Positions 36,188-45,618 are shown, numbered from the stretch's first letter. The stretch is DNA of 64,000 nucleotides from Ferrimonas aestuarii (GCF_005116665.1 NZ_SWCJ01000001.1:496001-560000); one strand, 5' to 3'. Notes: generated by a model not told the origin, from the letters alone. A program made the numbers and translations.

Positions 36188-36571
36188 TCACTTGTTTTGG
36201 CAGGAGAGCAGCTCAGACAGCGCTTGCGATAGTTCCTCTTGTGAGGTAATCACGCCTTCGGCGGCCAAATCATCCAATGCCAGCACCATCTGATCTCGCT
36301 CCGGTGCCTTATGCAAGCATAGGGCGTCGTTTGCCTGCTTAAAGCGCTTACCACTGCGGTACTTTAGCGCGCGATCACTGATGCTGTCGGTGGACAGGGT
36401 TGTCGATTGCTGAAGGTTCATTAGCGCCAGCGCGCCATCCACGGTGCCTTCAAGATAGCTTAAACACTCCTGACTGCGGGGGGCCTCTTGGCACTGAGCA
36501 AGGTTAATGTCGTTGGCCATCGCCGGTGCGCAGGTTACGGCTGCGATCACTAAGGGCATGATTTTTTTCAT
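36188..36571 (-). CDS. Exported Rap1a/Tai-like protein
   Basis: 127 residues with a signal peptide ending AMA (residue 19). The mature part has the pattern C-x8-C-x2-Y-x2-G-x2-D, then a Cys-x2-K/P-x-Q-like segment (LCLHKAPERDQMV) and a C-terminal SLLSC-like end, resembling the Rap1a/Tai family. Some members are immunity proteins against peptidoglycan-amidase effectors. No effector gene is adjacent, so an immunity role is not supported by context. It follows nhaA in the opposite direction of the SMC operon. Confidence 0.5.
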   Translation of the reverse strand: MKKIMPLVIAAVTCAPAMANDINLAQCQEAPRSQECLSYLEGTVDGALALMNLQQSTTLSTDSISDRALKYRSGKRFKQANDALCLHKAPERDQMVLALDDLAAEGVITSQEELSQALSELLSCQNK

Positions 36572-36585
36572 GGTTATCTCCGTGT

Positions 36586-37749
36586 TTACGATTTTATGGT
36601 CGACTTCAGCACCAGATAGCCACCGATGGCGGATAGGGCTGACCCTAAAAGAATGCCAAGGCGTGACAGGTCACCGTAGTTCATGACTCCCGCTTCAAAG
36701 GCCAGTGACGCCACGAACATCGCCATAGTAAATCCGATGCCGCACAGCAGTGAGACACCAAACAGCTGAGTCCAGCCGATGCCCTGTGGCATTTTGGCCA
36801 GTTTCAGTTTCACGGCGATGTAACTAAAGCCCATGATTCCCAGTGGTTTACCCAGCAGCAGGCCCAGAGCAATGCCCAAAGGTAGCGGCGAGAATACGTC
36901 GCTTAAGGACAGGCCTTCGAAGCTGACTCCGGCGTTAGCAAAGGCGAAAATCGGCAGAATCATAAAAGTGCTCCACGGGTGCAGAGCGTGCTCTAGATGC
37001 TCACTTGGGCAGTGGCCACCTTCGTCTTTGGTCAGTGGTATGGTAAATGCCAAGACTACGCCCGCCAGAGTGGCATGCACGCCGGATTTTAATACCGCAA
37101 CCCACAGCACCAGACCGACGAGCATATAAGGCATCAGGCTGCGCACGCCGCTGCGGTTTAAAATGAGCAGAGCAACAATGGCAACACTGGCGACCAGCAT
37201 ACTGGTGATGGACAGCGAGCCACTGTAGAACAGGGCAATAATGATGATCGCCAGCAGGTCATCGATGATGGCCAGAGCCAAAAGGAATACCTTCAATGCC
37301 ACGGGCACTCGGCTTCCCAGCAGCGCCAGTACCCCTAAGGCGAAGGCGATGTCTGTGGCAGCTGGAATGGCCCAGCCGTTGGCAGCAGTGCCATTGGAGG
37401 CGTTGAAGGCCAAAAATATTAATGCGGGCACCATCATACCGCCGATGGCGGCAATGGTTGGCAGCGCCGCTTGGCTGGGGCTAGACAGTGTGCCCAATAG
37501 CAGTTCCCGCTTGACCTCCAGACCGATGAGGAGGAAGAAGAATGCCATCAACAGATCGTTGATCCACAGCAGCATCGGCTTGTGCAGATCCAACTCACCC
37601 ACCCGAATTTGAACCGGGGTGTTCAGGAAGGCGTCATAGAAAACATCCAGCGATGAGTTGGCCATTGCCATCGCAAGGGCCACCATCACCATCAAGATGA
37701 TGCCGCCTGAGGACTGTTGGTTAAGGAAGTTTTTTATGACGGTTTTCAT
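36586..37749 (-). CDS. nhaA: Na+/H+ antiporter NhaA
   Basis: 387 residues, the same size as E. coli NhaA (388), with about 12 transmembrane segments. It begins [20 protein letters not shown]. The two essential adjacent Asp residues are in [20 protein letters not shown] near residue 160, and [11 protein letters not shown] holds the third acidic residue. It exports Na+ in exchange for protons, which fits a marine organism. A GGAG ribosome site precedes the start. Single gene; the Rap1a-like gene begins 14 bp after its stop and might be co-transcribed. Confidence 0.96.
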   Translation of the reverse strand: MKTVIKNFLNQQSSGGIILMVMVALAMAMANSSLDVFYDAFLNTPVQIRVGELDLHKPMLLWINDLLMAFFFLLIGLEVKRELLLGTLSSPSQAALPTIAAIGGMMVPALIFLAFNASNGTAANGWAIPAATDIAFALGVLALLGSRVPVALKVFLLALAIIDDLLAIIIIALFYSGSLSITSMLVASVAIVALLILNRSGVRSLMPYMLVGLVLWVAVLKSGVHATLAGVVLAFTIPLTKDEGGHCPSEHLEHALHPWSTFMILPIFAFANAGVSFEGLSLSDVFSPLPLGIALGLLLGKPLGIMGFSYIAVKLKLAKMPQGIGWTQLFGVSLLCGIGFTMAMFVASLAFEAGVMNYGDLSRLGILLGSALSAIGGYLVLKSTIKS

Positions 37750-38017
37750 GTAGTTGCTCCAATTAATCGTGGATGCAGTGTAAGGGTACCTAATGTTTCT
37801 GGATAATCGTTTCTACAGCCTTTGTAGCTCGGAATTACCGAGTTTAAGCGGTGTTTGCTTGGATAATTCCTAAAATTGTATAAAAGGTTATCTTACTGTA
37901 CTGCTTAAAAAAGTGATGAGCTAATCATCGGTAATAATGACGTCAGAAGTTATAGTGCACACAGTAATGGTCAATCTCGCTAGAATGGTGACAGCGACAA
38001 GTTTCGAAGGTCTCACT

Positions 38018-38614
38018 ATGAAAATGACACCCCTTTCTCTATTTGCTTTGTGGAATCTCTTTGGTATCGGCACTGCGATGGCTACGCCCTCTTATGATTG
38101 CTCCAAAGCCCAAGGGCAGGTGGAGGAGCGTATCTGTGAAGATACTCGGCTTCAGGAGTTGGATAACAAACTCCATTATGCGTATCGCTCAGCATTGGCC
38201 ATGACAACGGCAGAGTCGCGTTGGTATTTGCGAGCCTATCAACGGGGATGGATTAAGGGACGAAATGCGTGCTGGAAGAGCAGCGACCTGAATCAATGCA
38301 TCGAAGCCAATTACCGCACGCGGATCTCAGAGCTTGAGGTGCAAGGCCAATTGGTGAAGCCTGACCAAGAGGTTCGCTACCTTTGTGGCGAGCAGAGTCT
38401 ACAGGTGGCCTTTTATAACGACACTGAGCTATCTTTGGCGGTTATTCAAGGGCTGTCTACATCAACGGAGCCGGTTTACGCCTTTATTGACCCCAGCGCT
38501 TCAGGGGCCAAATACCAAGGGCAAAATCTGGTGTTCTGGACCAAAGCCGATGAAGCACTGCTGAGTCAATATGGTCAGCAAGATCAGCAATGTCGAGTTC
38601 AATCGTTAGAGTGA
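38018..38614 (+). CDS. Two-domain lysozyme inhibitor (LprI-like plus MliC-like)
   Basis: 198 residues from MKMTPLSLFALWNLFGIG with a signal peptide ending near AMA; the GAAGG site seven bases upstream supports this start rather than earlier Met codons. Residues about 25-105 match the LprI N-terminal pattern (YDCSKAQGQVEERICEDTRL, then a Cys-containing helix with WKSSDLNQCIEANY). Residues about 120-195 resemble the MliC/PliC C-type lysozyme inhibitor domain (VRYLCGEQSLQVAFYND to QQCRVQ). It should protect periplasmic peptidoglycan from host or competitor lysozyme. It overlaps the convergent neighbour by 16 bp. Confidence 0.8.
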   Translation: MKMTPLSLFALWNLFGIGTAMATPSYDCSKAQGQVEERICEDTRLQELDNKLHYAYRSALAMTTAESRWYLRAYQRGWIKGRNACWKSSDLNQCIEANYRTRISELEVQGQLVKPDQEVRYLCGEQSLQVAFYNDTELSLAVIQGLSTSTEPVYAFIDPSASGAKYQGQNLVFWTKADEALLSQYGQQDQQCRVQSLE

Positions 38615-39237
38615 ACTTGAATGTGTTTGCTGTTGTAATCTGCAGGGCCAAGGGAGACAACCACTTCTCTGGCCTCCTCTAGGGTGTTGGCGTAGCCTTT
38701 CCAGGTTGGGCGATCCAACTCTTCGCCATCCAGTACATAGATTGAGTAGCCATCCTCTTCGTTGCCTCGGATAAAGGGCAAATCCCACCACTCAATGGTT
38801 TGCATAGGTGGGCGCAGAGACACCGCACAATAGAAGAAGTCAGCTGGCAAATGCGGATTAATTAAGTAGCCGTCATCATCATATTGTGAAAATGGCGAGT
38901 GTTGGTTTTGATAGCGCCAGCCAACGTGAACCACAGAGACCTTACTTAATTGATCTAAGCAGTTGGCACATAGACACACAAATTCAATGCTGTCACTTGA
39001 TACCGTGTCTTTTACGGCTTGAGTATGCAGCGCCTTAAAACTGGTGAAGGCCACGTTGTTGTCAGAGTCAAAGTCGCTGGTTCCGTATTGTTGAGAAAAC
39101 AGAGATTGCAGTTGGCTTTCGGCAATTTCAGTTAACGCTACAGGCCAAAGGCGTGCTTTTTCAGATGTGATCAGTACTGGCTTACCTGCATGAAGGCATT
39201 CCAGGCAGATCATCTCATTATCATGGGAGTCAAACAT
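38599..39237 (-). CDS. Cytoplasmic protein of unknown function with Cys pairs
   Basis: 212 residues, no signal peptide. It has CLEC near residue 11 and CLCANC near residue 88, which together could bind a metal ion, and an acidic, aromatic-rich C-terminal half (YDDDGYLINPHLPADFFY). No family recognised. Base composition is AT-richer than the core genes nearby. The 3' end overlaps the lysozyme-inhibitor gene tail to tail. Probably a real accessory gene. Confidence 0.55.
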   Translation of the reverse strand: MFDSHDNEMICLECLHAGKPVLITSEKARLWPVALTEIAESQLQSLFSQQYGTSDFDSDNNVAFTSFKALHTQAVKDTVSSDSIEFVCLCANCLDQLSKVSVVHVGWRYQNQHSPFSQYDDDGYLINPHLPADFFYCAVSLRPPMQTIEWWDLPFIRGNEEDGYSIYVLDGEELDRPTWKGYANTLEEAREVVVSLGPADYNSKHIQVHSND

Positions 39238-39623
39238 CGCTTCTAACGCCCCTTAAGTCCTTGTGCCCACTAAGCTTAATTCGGGCACTTTGATGTAACC
39301 CCAGCTAGCCGAGCAGCGAATTAACATCACAATATTCGGTTACCGAATAATGTGACAGGGAAACGCCTCTTAGCCAAGGTGTAACAGTTAGAAACAATAT
39401 TATAAGCCCAGCTAAATAGGGTGGTTTGTTAAGCAGATCTCAGATTGTTCCTCTATTTACTATTACTTATCAGTGTATTGATTATTTTATTGGCCAAATT
39501 ACTGGTGGATCTGTTGTTTTGATAATCTTGGCCCGATTTACTTCGATAACCCCAAGTTATCGAGGTGTCGGAGACAGTTCCGCTTAAGTTGGCCAAATGA
39601 GAGAGCTGCATCAGGTCAGTGGC
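39238..39623. other. Intergenic region with two inverted repeats
   Basis: 386 bp, AT-rich, no supported gene. At 39333-39349 there is an 8-bp-arm palindrome TATTCGGT-T-ACCGAATA that looks like an operator, and at 39544-39562 a hairpin CGATAAC/GTTATCG with loop CCCAA downstream of dgt, without a T-run. Confidence 0.4.
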
Positions 39624-40955
39624 TTAAAACGGCGAGTGCAGCTCGGATAGGCTGCCCATCTGTGAAGTAAATAGGTTTTGGTGCAGACGAGCCGCAAAGG
39701 CATCGGTCATGCCGGAGATGTAGTCGGCGATGATGCGGTGGCCGTTTCCAATCTGTTGCGCCTGTTGCCAGCGCTGCTGAGTCGCTCGGGGAAGCAGCCG
39801 CAAAGGATCGGACTCAAAAGCTTCAAACAGCTCCATCACTATCTGTTGCCCCTTGTATTCCAATATCTGCACCTCTGGTTTTCGAATGACGAACTCAAAC
39901 ACAAAGTGCTTGAGAATACTTAGGCAGCGCTCGTAGGAGGGCTCCATAACGGCATTGTATTTCAGCAATGGCGATTCGAAGGCGTCGTTGTCAGCGATGT
40001 GAGTGTGGGTTACAAAGGCGTTGACCAAAGTGCCGATGGCATCTTTTCTCAAGTGGTGCTCATCGCTAAACAGTTTTGCTCCAATCTCATCAATCTGATC
40101 AGCCAGGTAGCAGCCGTCAATACCACTGATGGGGACTGCGACCTGCTCCTGCCAGTGACTCTTGCTGACGATGCCCATGACAATGGCGTCTTCCAGATCA
40201 TGAACTGAATAGGCGATGTCGTCAGCCAGCTCCATGATGGCGCAATCCAGCGAATGGTGGAGGCTGCGTCGTTGATTCTTCGAGTTGGTTCCTGTGGTTT
40301 TCAGCCGCTGTTTGTCAGAGTCGCTAAAGGGGGCCAGAACCCACTCTAGGGTGTCGGCATCGTCGTCGAAAATTCCTTTGGGTGGCAGCCATTGTTCAGC
40401 TTGAAGCTGGCGGAAATTGGCCAGAGGCGTCTTAGGTGAGTCCTCTTGCAGCTCACTGAAGAGCATTGGGTATTTAATCAAACCTAAGAGTGTGCGCCGA
40501 GTTAGGTTCATACCATGGTGGCGGGTATAGGGCTCCAGCCGAGTGAGGATGCGAAACGTTTGGCCATTACCCTCAAATCCACCGTGATCACGCATCATGT
40601 AGTTAAGAGCCACTTCACCACCATGGCCATACGGGGGGTGGCCCAGATCATGGGCCAGACACAGGGATTCAATTAGGTTGTCGTCGCCAATCACTTCGAT
40701 AAGTGCCGGGTGGTTTTGTTTTAGCCGTGCGGCGATTCCGGTGCCAATTTGAGCGGCTTCTAGGGAGTGAGTGAGGCGAGTCCGGTAGAAATCATGCATG
40801 CCGACCCCCAATACTTGGGTTTTTGCTTGCAGTCGCCGAAAGGCGGCCGAATGCATGATACGCGCTTTGTCACGCTGCATCGGTTTGCGTTGATCATTGT
40901 GTCTTGGCTGCTGTTCGGCCAATTGCCTAGCGAGCCATTGGGGATCGTTCAACAT
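39624..40955 (-). CDS. dgt: dGTPase family protein (dNTP triphosphohydrolase)
   Basis: 443 residues from [16 protein letters not shown] lies nine bases upstream of this ATG, while a GTG two codons earlier sits too close. The HD-domain core is visible: [12 protein letters not shown] (His ligand) near residue 60, [17 protein letters not shown] (HD motif) near residue 108, and [13 protein letters not shown] near residue 250. The enzyme hydrolyses dNTPs to nucleoside and triphosphate. Length matches the type 2 Dgt subfamily. Some HD dNTPases contribute to phage defence, but this one has no defence neighbour. Confidence 0.9.
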   Translation of the reverse strand: MLNDPQWLARQLAEQQPRHNDQRKPMQRDKARIMHSAAFRRLQAKTQVLGVGMHDFYRTRLTHSLEAAQIGTGIAARLKQNHPALIEVIGDDNLIESLCLAHDLGHPPYGHGGEVALNYMMRDHGGFEGNGQTFRILTRLEPYTRHHGMNLTRRTLLGLIKYPMLFSELQEDSPKTPLANFRQLQAEQWLPPKGIFDDDADTLEWVLAPFSDSDKQRLKTTGTNSKNQRRSLHHSLDCAIMELADDIAYSVHDLEDAIVMGIVSKSHWQEQVAVPISGIDGCYLADQIDEIGAKLFSDEHHLRKDAIGTLVNAFVTHTHIADNDAFESPLLKYNAVMEPSYERCLSILKHFVFEFVIRKPEVQILEYKGQQIVMELFEAFESDPLRLLPRATQQRWQQAQQIGNGHRIIADYISGMTDAFAARLHQNLFTSQMGSLSELHSPF

Positions 40956-41091
40956 GGTCACTCACTCCGGAGGGTTTTAGACAGTGTTGAGTAGGATGGG
41001 GCGAAGGGTCAAGTAAAATCCCCGATAGCTCAGGGAGTTCTCTATCAAATGGTCAATAGGAGGCCAATTGGGCCTCCCGATGGTTTGGGTG

Positions 41092-42303
41092 TTAACCGGC
41101 GTTGACGATTTTGATCTCTTGCCCAGAATTGGGATTGGCAGCCACTTTCTCAGCCATAGAGTTGATGGCCATGGCAAAGCTAGAAAGGCCTGAGTTTGGC
41201 AAGAACAGATATGGCTTGTCGTTGGCTTTACAGAAACGCTTGAGACGGTAGTAGGCGTCGTGGCTGACACAGTCAGTGGCGCAGACGATCACATCGGCGG
41301 CGTTTAGCATAGACTCTAAGCGTTTACGGCTGTCCTCTTTGCCACCATCGTGGTGACTAAACTCTCCATTACAGCGGTTTACCAGCTCTTTGTAACTGCC
41401 GGTCATCTTGTGCTGGCCACCAACACAAAGTACTTTTCGACCATTGAAGTCGGGGTTTTTGTGACAGTCTTGATTGTCGCACCCTTCACAGCTGTCGGAT
41501 CTTGGCATCATCAGTTGTTCGAGGGCGGTCATCTGCTCAGACTGTTGCTGCAATTGGGCGGTGAGTTTTTCCACTCGACGCTCGCTGAGCTTGTATTGTT
41601 GACGCCAGTCGCTGCCTTCGACAATCAAGGCTTGCTTGGGCTGTTGATTGCCGGCATGACGCAGAGAGTGGTTTTCACGTTTTAAGGTGGCGTTATCCGC
41701 TTGTAGCTGCTCCAGTTGCTGCTGTAACTGATGAATCTGCTGCTCTTTATTGGCGGCTGACTTTAAGTGTTTTTTCTCCTGCTCTTCAAGCCTTTTTGTC
41801 AGCAGTTTCACCTCATCTTGTGAGTCGGCTAGGCGCTTTAGATCAGCACGCTGTCCGGCTCCAATCTGGTGTGACAGCATGTGAACTTCTTCATAGAGGT
41901 GTTCTTGAAGCTGGTAGCTGGAGTGGGGGTGACATAGGGCGGCCCAAAAGGCTTCGGCCACCTTGCCTTGTTGTAGGTGCTCCTTCCACAGCGCCATTAC
42001 CGCATCGTCACTTTTCGCTTTGGAAAAGCGCTTGATGGCTGCGGCGTACTTTTTGTCTAGGTGCTTTTGCAAGGCCAGAGCAATGCGATTCTTATTGCTA
42101 CAGTGACTCACCATGTAGGTGTGTAGCCAGTAATCTCCCTCTCGAGCGATCTCTTTGTCGCCCAGCTTAGCCGCCAGTTGTCGAATCTCTGTCGGCATCA
42201 GACAGGTGCCGATAATTGGGCAGTGGAAACGGGCTGGCAAGTGCCATAACTTGCTTTTCGAGATAGAGGTAGAAACCCTTGGGGTTGGGATGAGATCGCA
42301 CAT
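41092..42303 (-). CDS. DUF2325 domain protein with central coiled coil
   Basis: 403 residues. The N-terminal 160 residues are helical; about 165-270 form a Gln/Glu/Leu-rich coiled coil. A Cys cluster follows (CEGCDNQDCHKNPDF near residue 291), then a Rossmann-like DUF2325 domain with VLCVGGQHKM, DVIVCATDCVSHDAYYRLK and KPYLFLPNSGLSSF. The Cys cluster may bind metal. A strong Fur-box-like sequence lies about 50-80 bp upstream, so it is probably iron-regulated. A GGAGGCC/GGCCTCC hairpin follows the stop (41059-41077) without a T-run. Function unknown. Confidence 0.75.
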   Translation of the reverse strand: MCDLIPTPRVSTSISKSKLWHLPARFHCPIIGTCLMPTEIRQLAAKLGDKEIAREGDYWLHTYMVSHCSNKNRIALALQKHLDKKYAAAIKRFSKAKSDDAVMALWKEHLQQGKVAEAFWAALCHPHSSYQLQEHLYEEVHMLSHQIGAGQRADLKRLADSQDEVKLLTKRLEEQEKKHLKSAANKEQQIHQLQQQLEQLQADNATLKRENHSLRHAGNQQPKQALIVEGSDWRQQYKLSERRVEKLTAQLQQQSEQMTALEQLMMPRSDSCEGCDNQDCHKNPDFNGRKVLCVGGQHKMTGSYKELVNRCNGEFSHHDGGKEDSRKRLESMLNAADVIVCATDCVSHDAYYRLKRFCKANDKPYLFLPNSGLSSFAMAINSMAEKVAANPNSGQEIKIVNAG

Positions 42304-42353
42304 AGATAACTCCTTGCTTCAGAGCTTAGTGTATGACGAAGAATTCAATTGTC

Positions 42354-42384
42354 AATGAGAATTATTATCAACAAGTGATAATGT
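42354..42384 (-). promoter_or_regulatory. Fur box upstream of the DUF2325 gene
   Basis: AATGAGAATTATTATCA (42354-42370) is close to the AATGATAATNATTATCATT consensus, and a further TGATAAT half-site follows at 42377-42383. This suggests two overlapping Fur dimers at the promoter. Confidence 0.75.
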
Positions 42385-42436
42385 GTGCTATTTAGGTTGC
42401 GGTTTCATGGCCGTTGTTAGGAAGCAGTGCGAGCAA

Positions 42437-42733
42437 GAAAAAAGCCCCACACTAATGGTGGGGCAATCATGGCTGGGTCAATCAGGATCAGCTACAGGTG
42501 CGAAGGTGTGTGATTACCGCTGATCCGTCGGTAATCGCCATGACTGAATGGTATGGGTTCAATCATGGGCATAGCGATGACTCATCCTTAAGTGCGTCCC
42601 TCCTTGGTTGCTTAGCGAAGTGATGTTTCCATAAGCGGTGATGAGCTGGGATGTGGATCGCCGTAAACGGAAGGTGTTGGGCAATTCAAACTCATCATGT
42701 TGCCTGGTGGAGATAATCACTATCGCCTTGATG
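42437..42733 (-). ncRNA. Candidate structured RNA with pseudoknot and intrinsic terminator
   Basis: Minus-strand transcript predicted from a TATACT -10 (42745-42740) to a terminator GCCCCAC/GTGGGGC with six T (42464-42437). Before the terminator lie three perfect helices: closing TCATGGC/GCCATGA (42543-42537 with 42473-42467), hairpin GATTACCG/CGGTAATC (42536-42529 with 42519-42512), and loop pairing GGATCAG/CTGATCC (42526-42520 with 42491-42485), which makes a pseudoknot. It lies between yfbR and the Fur box of the DUF2325 gene. Short ORFs of 26-27 codons exist in it without clear ribosome sites. It matches no RNA class I recognise. Confidence 0.45.
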
Positions 42734-42769
42734 ATTTTTAGTATAATTCACCATCATGGTGGCGATAGT
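42719..42769. promoter_or_regulatory. Nested inverted repeats around the putative RNA promoter
   Basis: Outer arms ACTATCGCC (42719-42727) and GGCGATAGT (42761-42769) enclose a perfect 13-bp palindrome CACCATCATGGTG (42749-42761). A TATAAT (plus, 42742-42747) overlaps a TATACT (minus). It looks like a regulated promoter. Confidence 0.4.
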
Positions 42770-42931
42770 TCGATTTGTTATATGATTACCCAATGATATT
42801 AAAGCGAATTATGGTCATTTGTTCGTCAGTGACGGGAGTTTGACGGGCTAGCAATCCATGAGCTTAAGGAAGGTTATAAGAGCAACCCAAAGGCCGTAGT
42901 GACGACAGGCACGGCCATTAGGCTAGTAAAG

Positions 42932-43525
42932 CTAGTTGTGAGGGGTGGTAATTAAGTGGTCAACACTGCAATCGCTGTCTTCCCCAAACCAGCGGTGAAG
43001 GGTATCGATTTCTGGGAATCTCTGGCACAGATCGTCAACGGCCGTTTCCATGCGAGACAAAGCATCGCCAAACTCAACCTGATTACCAAAGGCGACTTCG
43101 AGTTTGCATTTGAGGTAAGCGGAGTAAATATCGCATGCTTTTACTAACTCCTGCTCGATGCCGCCAGGGCTAAACGCCTCCTCAATGGCACTGCGCAGGG
43201 GTTCTGGTGCCGTCAGTAAGATCCGTTGTTCGGCAATTTTTTCAAGCTGCTTAAACTCTTGATAGAGGGTATTGTTAGCTCGCTTTACTGGGGTAACCAC
43301 ATCACCAGTGATGGTTTCTGACATGTCATGCAACAGGGCGTGAGACAACATTTTACTCAAGTCGATATCACGGCCGTTGAGCTCGGCGGTTTTTCCCACT
43401 AAGAAAGTAAGAATCCCTACGATGGCGGAGTGCTCTAGCACCGACTCCGGTTGCATGGAGTACATTAGGCTCCAGCGTTTTAAGAGGCGCTGTCGTAGCG
43501 CCAGATTCAGAAATTTGTGGCTCAT
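42932..43525 (-). CDS. yfbR: 5'-deoxynucleotidase YfbR
   Basis: 197 residues, standard for YfbR (199 in E. coli). It is an HD-domain phosphohydrolase acting on deoxyribonucleoside 5'-monophosphates. Motifs: RWSLMYSMQPESVLEHSAIV (first His) near residue 18-37, and SHALLHDMSETITGDVVTPV with the HD pair near residue 68. It lies 8 bp downstream of alaA, as yfbR follows yfbQ/alaA in E. coli, so the pair is an operon. Confidence 0.95.
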   Translation of the reverse strand: MSHKFLNLALRQRLLKRWSLMYSMQPESVLEHSAIVGILTFLVGKTAELNGRDIDLSKMLSHALLHDMSETITGDVVTPVKRANNTLYQEFKQLEKIAEQRILLTAPEPLRSAIEEAFSPGGIEQELVKACDIYSAYLKCKLEVAFGNQVEFGDALSRMETAVDDLCQRFPEIDTLHRWFGEDSDCSVDHLITTPHN

Positions 43526-43533
43526 GAACTCTC

Positions 43534-44748
43534 CTACTGGCGATAGCGGCTTAAAAAGGCTTCGAATTTGTCCATCGCTCGGTCGAGATCTTCGATGTGG
43601 GGCAAAAACACAAACCGCAGGTGGTCAGGCTCTGGCCAGTTAAAGGCAGTGCCTTGTACTAGCAGAATTTTTTCCTGCATCAGAAGATCCAGTACCAGCT
43701 TTTCATCGTCAATAAGATTAAAGCGTTTCACGTCCAATTTCGGGAAGGCATACATGGCGCCTTTAGGCATGGCACAGCTAACCCCGTCGATGGCATTGAG
43801 ACGGTCAACCACTAGATTACGCTGCTCCAGCAATCGTCCTCCAGGCAGAATCAGCTCGTTGATGCTCTGATAGCCCCCCAGTGCGGTTTGAATCGCATGC
43901 TGAACCGGTACATTGGCACAAAGGCGCATGGAGGCCAGCATCTCCAGCCCTTCGATGTAGTTTTTGGCTCGGCCGCGATCGCCGCTTAGCATCATCCACC
44001 CGGCGCGAAAACCTGCCGCACGGTAGGTCTTTGATAGCCCGTTGAAAGTGATAATAAATAGGTCGTCAGCCAAGGTGCAGGTTGGGATATGCTCGGCGCC
44101 ATCGTAGAGGATTTTGTCGTAGATCTCGTCAGAGAACACCACTAAGTTGTGTTCACGGGCGATCTGCAGTAGGCCCTCCAGCACCGCTTTGCTGTATACC
44201 GCACCGGTTGGGTTATTGGGGTTGATCAGCACCAGAGCTTTGGTGCGAGGGGTGATCTTGGCGCGAATGTCGTCCAGATCTGGGAACCAGTCTGCTTGCT
44301 CATCACAGCGATAGTGGCGGGCAGTGCCTCCGGCCAGATGTACCGCGGCGGTCCAAAGTGGGTAATCGGGAGCTGGAACCAGAACTTCATCACCATTGTT
44401 CAACAGACCCTGCATCGCCATGACGATGAGCTCTGATACGCCGTTGCCGATGTACACATCATCAACGTCAATATCGTGAATGCCCAACTGCTGATAGTAC
44501 TGAACCACCGCTTTACGGGCTGAGAAAAGCCCTCTGGAATCGCAGTAGCCCTGGCTTTCTGGAAGGTTGTGGATCACATCCCGCACAATTTCGTCAGGGG
44601 CTTCAAAGCCAAATGGCGCAGGGTTGCCGATGTTCAGTTTGAGTACTCGGTGGCCTTCATCTTCCAGGCGTTTGGCTTCTCGAGCCACTGGCCCACGGAT
44701 GTCGTAGCAAACGCTACTGAGTTTGTCGGATTTAAGAATTGCGTGCAT
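43534..44748 (-). CDS. alaA: Pyridoxal phosphate-dependent alanine aminotransferase
   Basis: 404 residues from MHAILKSDKLSSVCYDIRGP, essentially the length of E. coli AlaA (405); an earlier in-frame Met at 44808 adds non-conserved residues. Class I/II aminotransferase fold with LNIGNPAPFGF, the substrate region LVLINPNNPTGAVY, FSDEIYDKI, and the PLP-lysine segment TFNGLSKTYRAAGFRAGW. It makes alanine from pyruvate and glutamate. It heads the alaA-yfbR operon. Confidence 0.95.
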   Translation of the reverse strand: MHAILKSDKLSSVCYDIRGPVAREAKRLEDEGHRVLKLNIGNPAPFGFEAPDEIVRDVIHNLPESQGYCDSRGLFSARKAVVQYYQQLGIHDIDVDDVYIGNGVSELIVMAMQGLLNNGDEVLVPAPDYPLWTAAVHLAGGTARHYRCDEQADWFPDLDDIRAKITPRTKALVLINPNNPTGAVYSKAVLEGLLQIAREHNLVVFSDEIYDKILYDGAEHIPTCTLADDLFIITFNGLSKTYRAAGFRAGWMMLSGDRGRAKNYIEGLEMLASMRLCANVPVQHAIQTALGGYQSINELILPGGRLLEQRNLVVDRLNAIDGVSCAMPKGAMYAFPKLDVKRFNLIDDEKLVLDLLMQEKILLVQGTAFNWPEPDHLRFVFLPHIEDLDRAMDKFEAFLSRYRQ

Positions 44749-44952
44749 GGCCGCGAATACCTCTGCGGGGCAAAAGTGAGCAACAAGGAATCTCGATTGT
44801 ACGGTCAAATTCAGCCTAAGGATAGCGAAATATACTGTCTTTCAAAGTGTCGAAAAATAAGGTTTTTCAGCGAATGATTGATGTCTTTTGTGATTTTGGT
44901 AGTGCATTAAACTGCTTTGGCGTGGGGTTTAGGTAACTTGGGGAGCCAATTG

Positions 44953-44980
44953 TTGGTGCTGCAGGGAATGACACTATAAT
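44953..44980 (+). promoter_or_regulatory. Promoter of the DUF4442 gene
   Basis: TTGGTG and a consensus TATAAT (44975-44980) with 16-bp spacing, about 80 bp before the start. A GTGAC/GTCAC inverted repeat at 44998-45013 sits at the expected transcript start and could be an operator. Confidence 0.5.
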
Positions 44981-45061
44981 AAGAAGGTTATTCAAAGGTG
45001 ACTTTCTTGTCACGCTTAGGTATAAATGGCCGAAAATTAGAAGGTATGACCAGTTTTTATT

Positions 45062-45538
45062 ATGGCAATTCCCGTATCTGCGACCTTTGCGCGCCGCATC
45101 ATGAACCTTTGGCCACCATTGCTGTTCAGCAGCATTCGAATTGAAAAGTTGGCGAAAGACTACAGCTACTGCAGAGTGTCCCTGAAAGAGCGACCTTGGA
45201 ACCGCAATGTCAACAAAAGCCATTACGGCGGTAGCCTATTCTCCATGACCGATCCGTTCTACGCTCTGTTATTGATGGGTAAGCTAGGCAGAGGCTATCG
45301 AGTGTGGGACAAATCAGCCGACATCGAATTTGTGAAGCCAGGTAAAGGCAAGTTGACGGCGGAGTTTATCTTGACCACCGAAATGGTTTCCAAAGTGCTT
45401 GAAGCCACTGAAAACGGCGCTAAATATCTACCTAAGTTTGTGGTGGAAGTGAAGGATGCTAAAGGCGATGTAGTGTGCCGTCTCACCCGGGAGCTCTACA
45501 TTCGACGAGTGTTTGCTAAACACAAGCAGGCTGCCTAA
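45062..45538 (+). CDS. DUF4442 hotdog-fold thioesterase-like protein
   Basis: 158 residues with the DUF4442 pattern: an N-terminal helix with LWPPLLFSSIRIEKLAKDY, the conserved NRNVNKSHYGGSLFSMTDPF segment (the hotdog central helix) near residue 48, and beta-strands with DKSADIEFVKPGKGKL. Members are related to acyl-CoA thioesterases such as PaaI, but no substrate is established. Single gene with a promoter and a terminator of its own. Confidence 0.85.
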   Translation: MAIPVSATFARRIMNLWPPLLFSSIRIEKLAKDYSYCRVSLKERPWNRNVNKSHYGGSLFSMTDPFYALLLMGKLGRGYRVWDKSADIEFVKPGKGKLTAEFILTTEMVSKVLEATENGAKYLPKFVVEVKDAKGDVVCRLTRELYIRRVFAKHKQAA

Positions 45539-45618
45539 GCGCGAATTTAGCGTTGCATCAGGTTCGACCCCCTCGGCCTAGTGAACCAAGACGTTGTTAT
45601 CAAAGATAAACTGAACCT

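Noticed and set aside
39624..40955. dgt as part of a phage-defence island
   Set aside because: Some dNTPases defend against phage, but its neighbours are ordinary housekeeping or unknown genes and the gene has the normal family length.
42597..42604. An amino-acid-dependent attenuator formed by the small ORF and hairpins in the 42.4-42.7 kb RNA
   Set aside because: The short ORF (8 codons) has no run of one amino acid, and no biosynthetic operon follows the terminator; a Fur-controlled promoter does.
44867..45223. Minus-strand 118-codon frame covering the alaA/DUF4442 gap
   Set aside because: It overlaps the conserved N-terminus of the DUF4442 protein and has no start signal or protein-like pattern.
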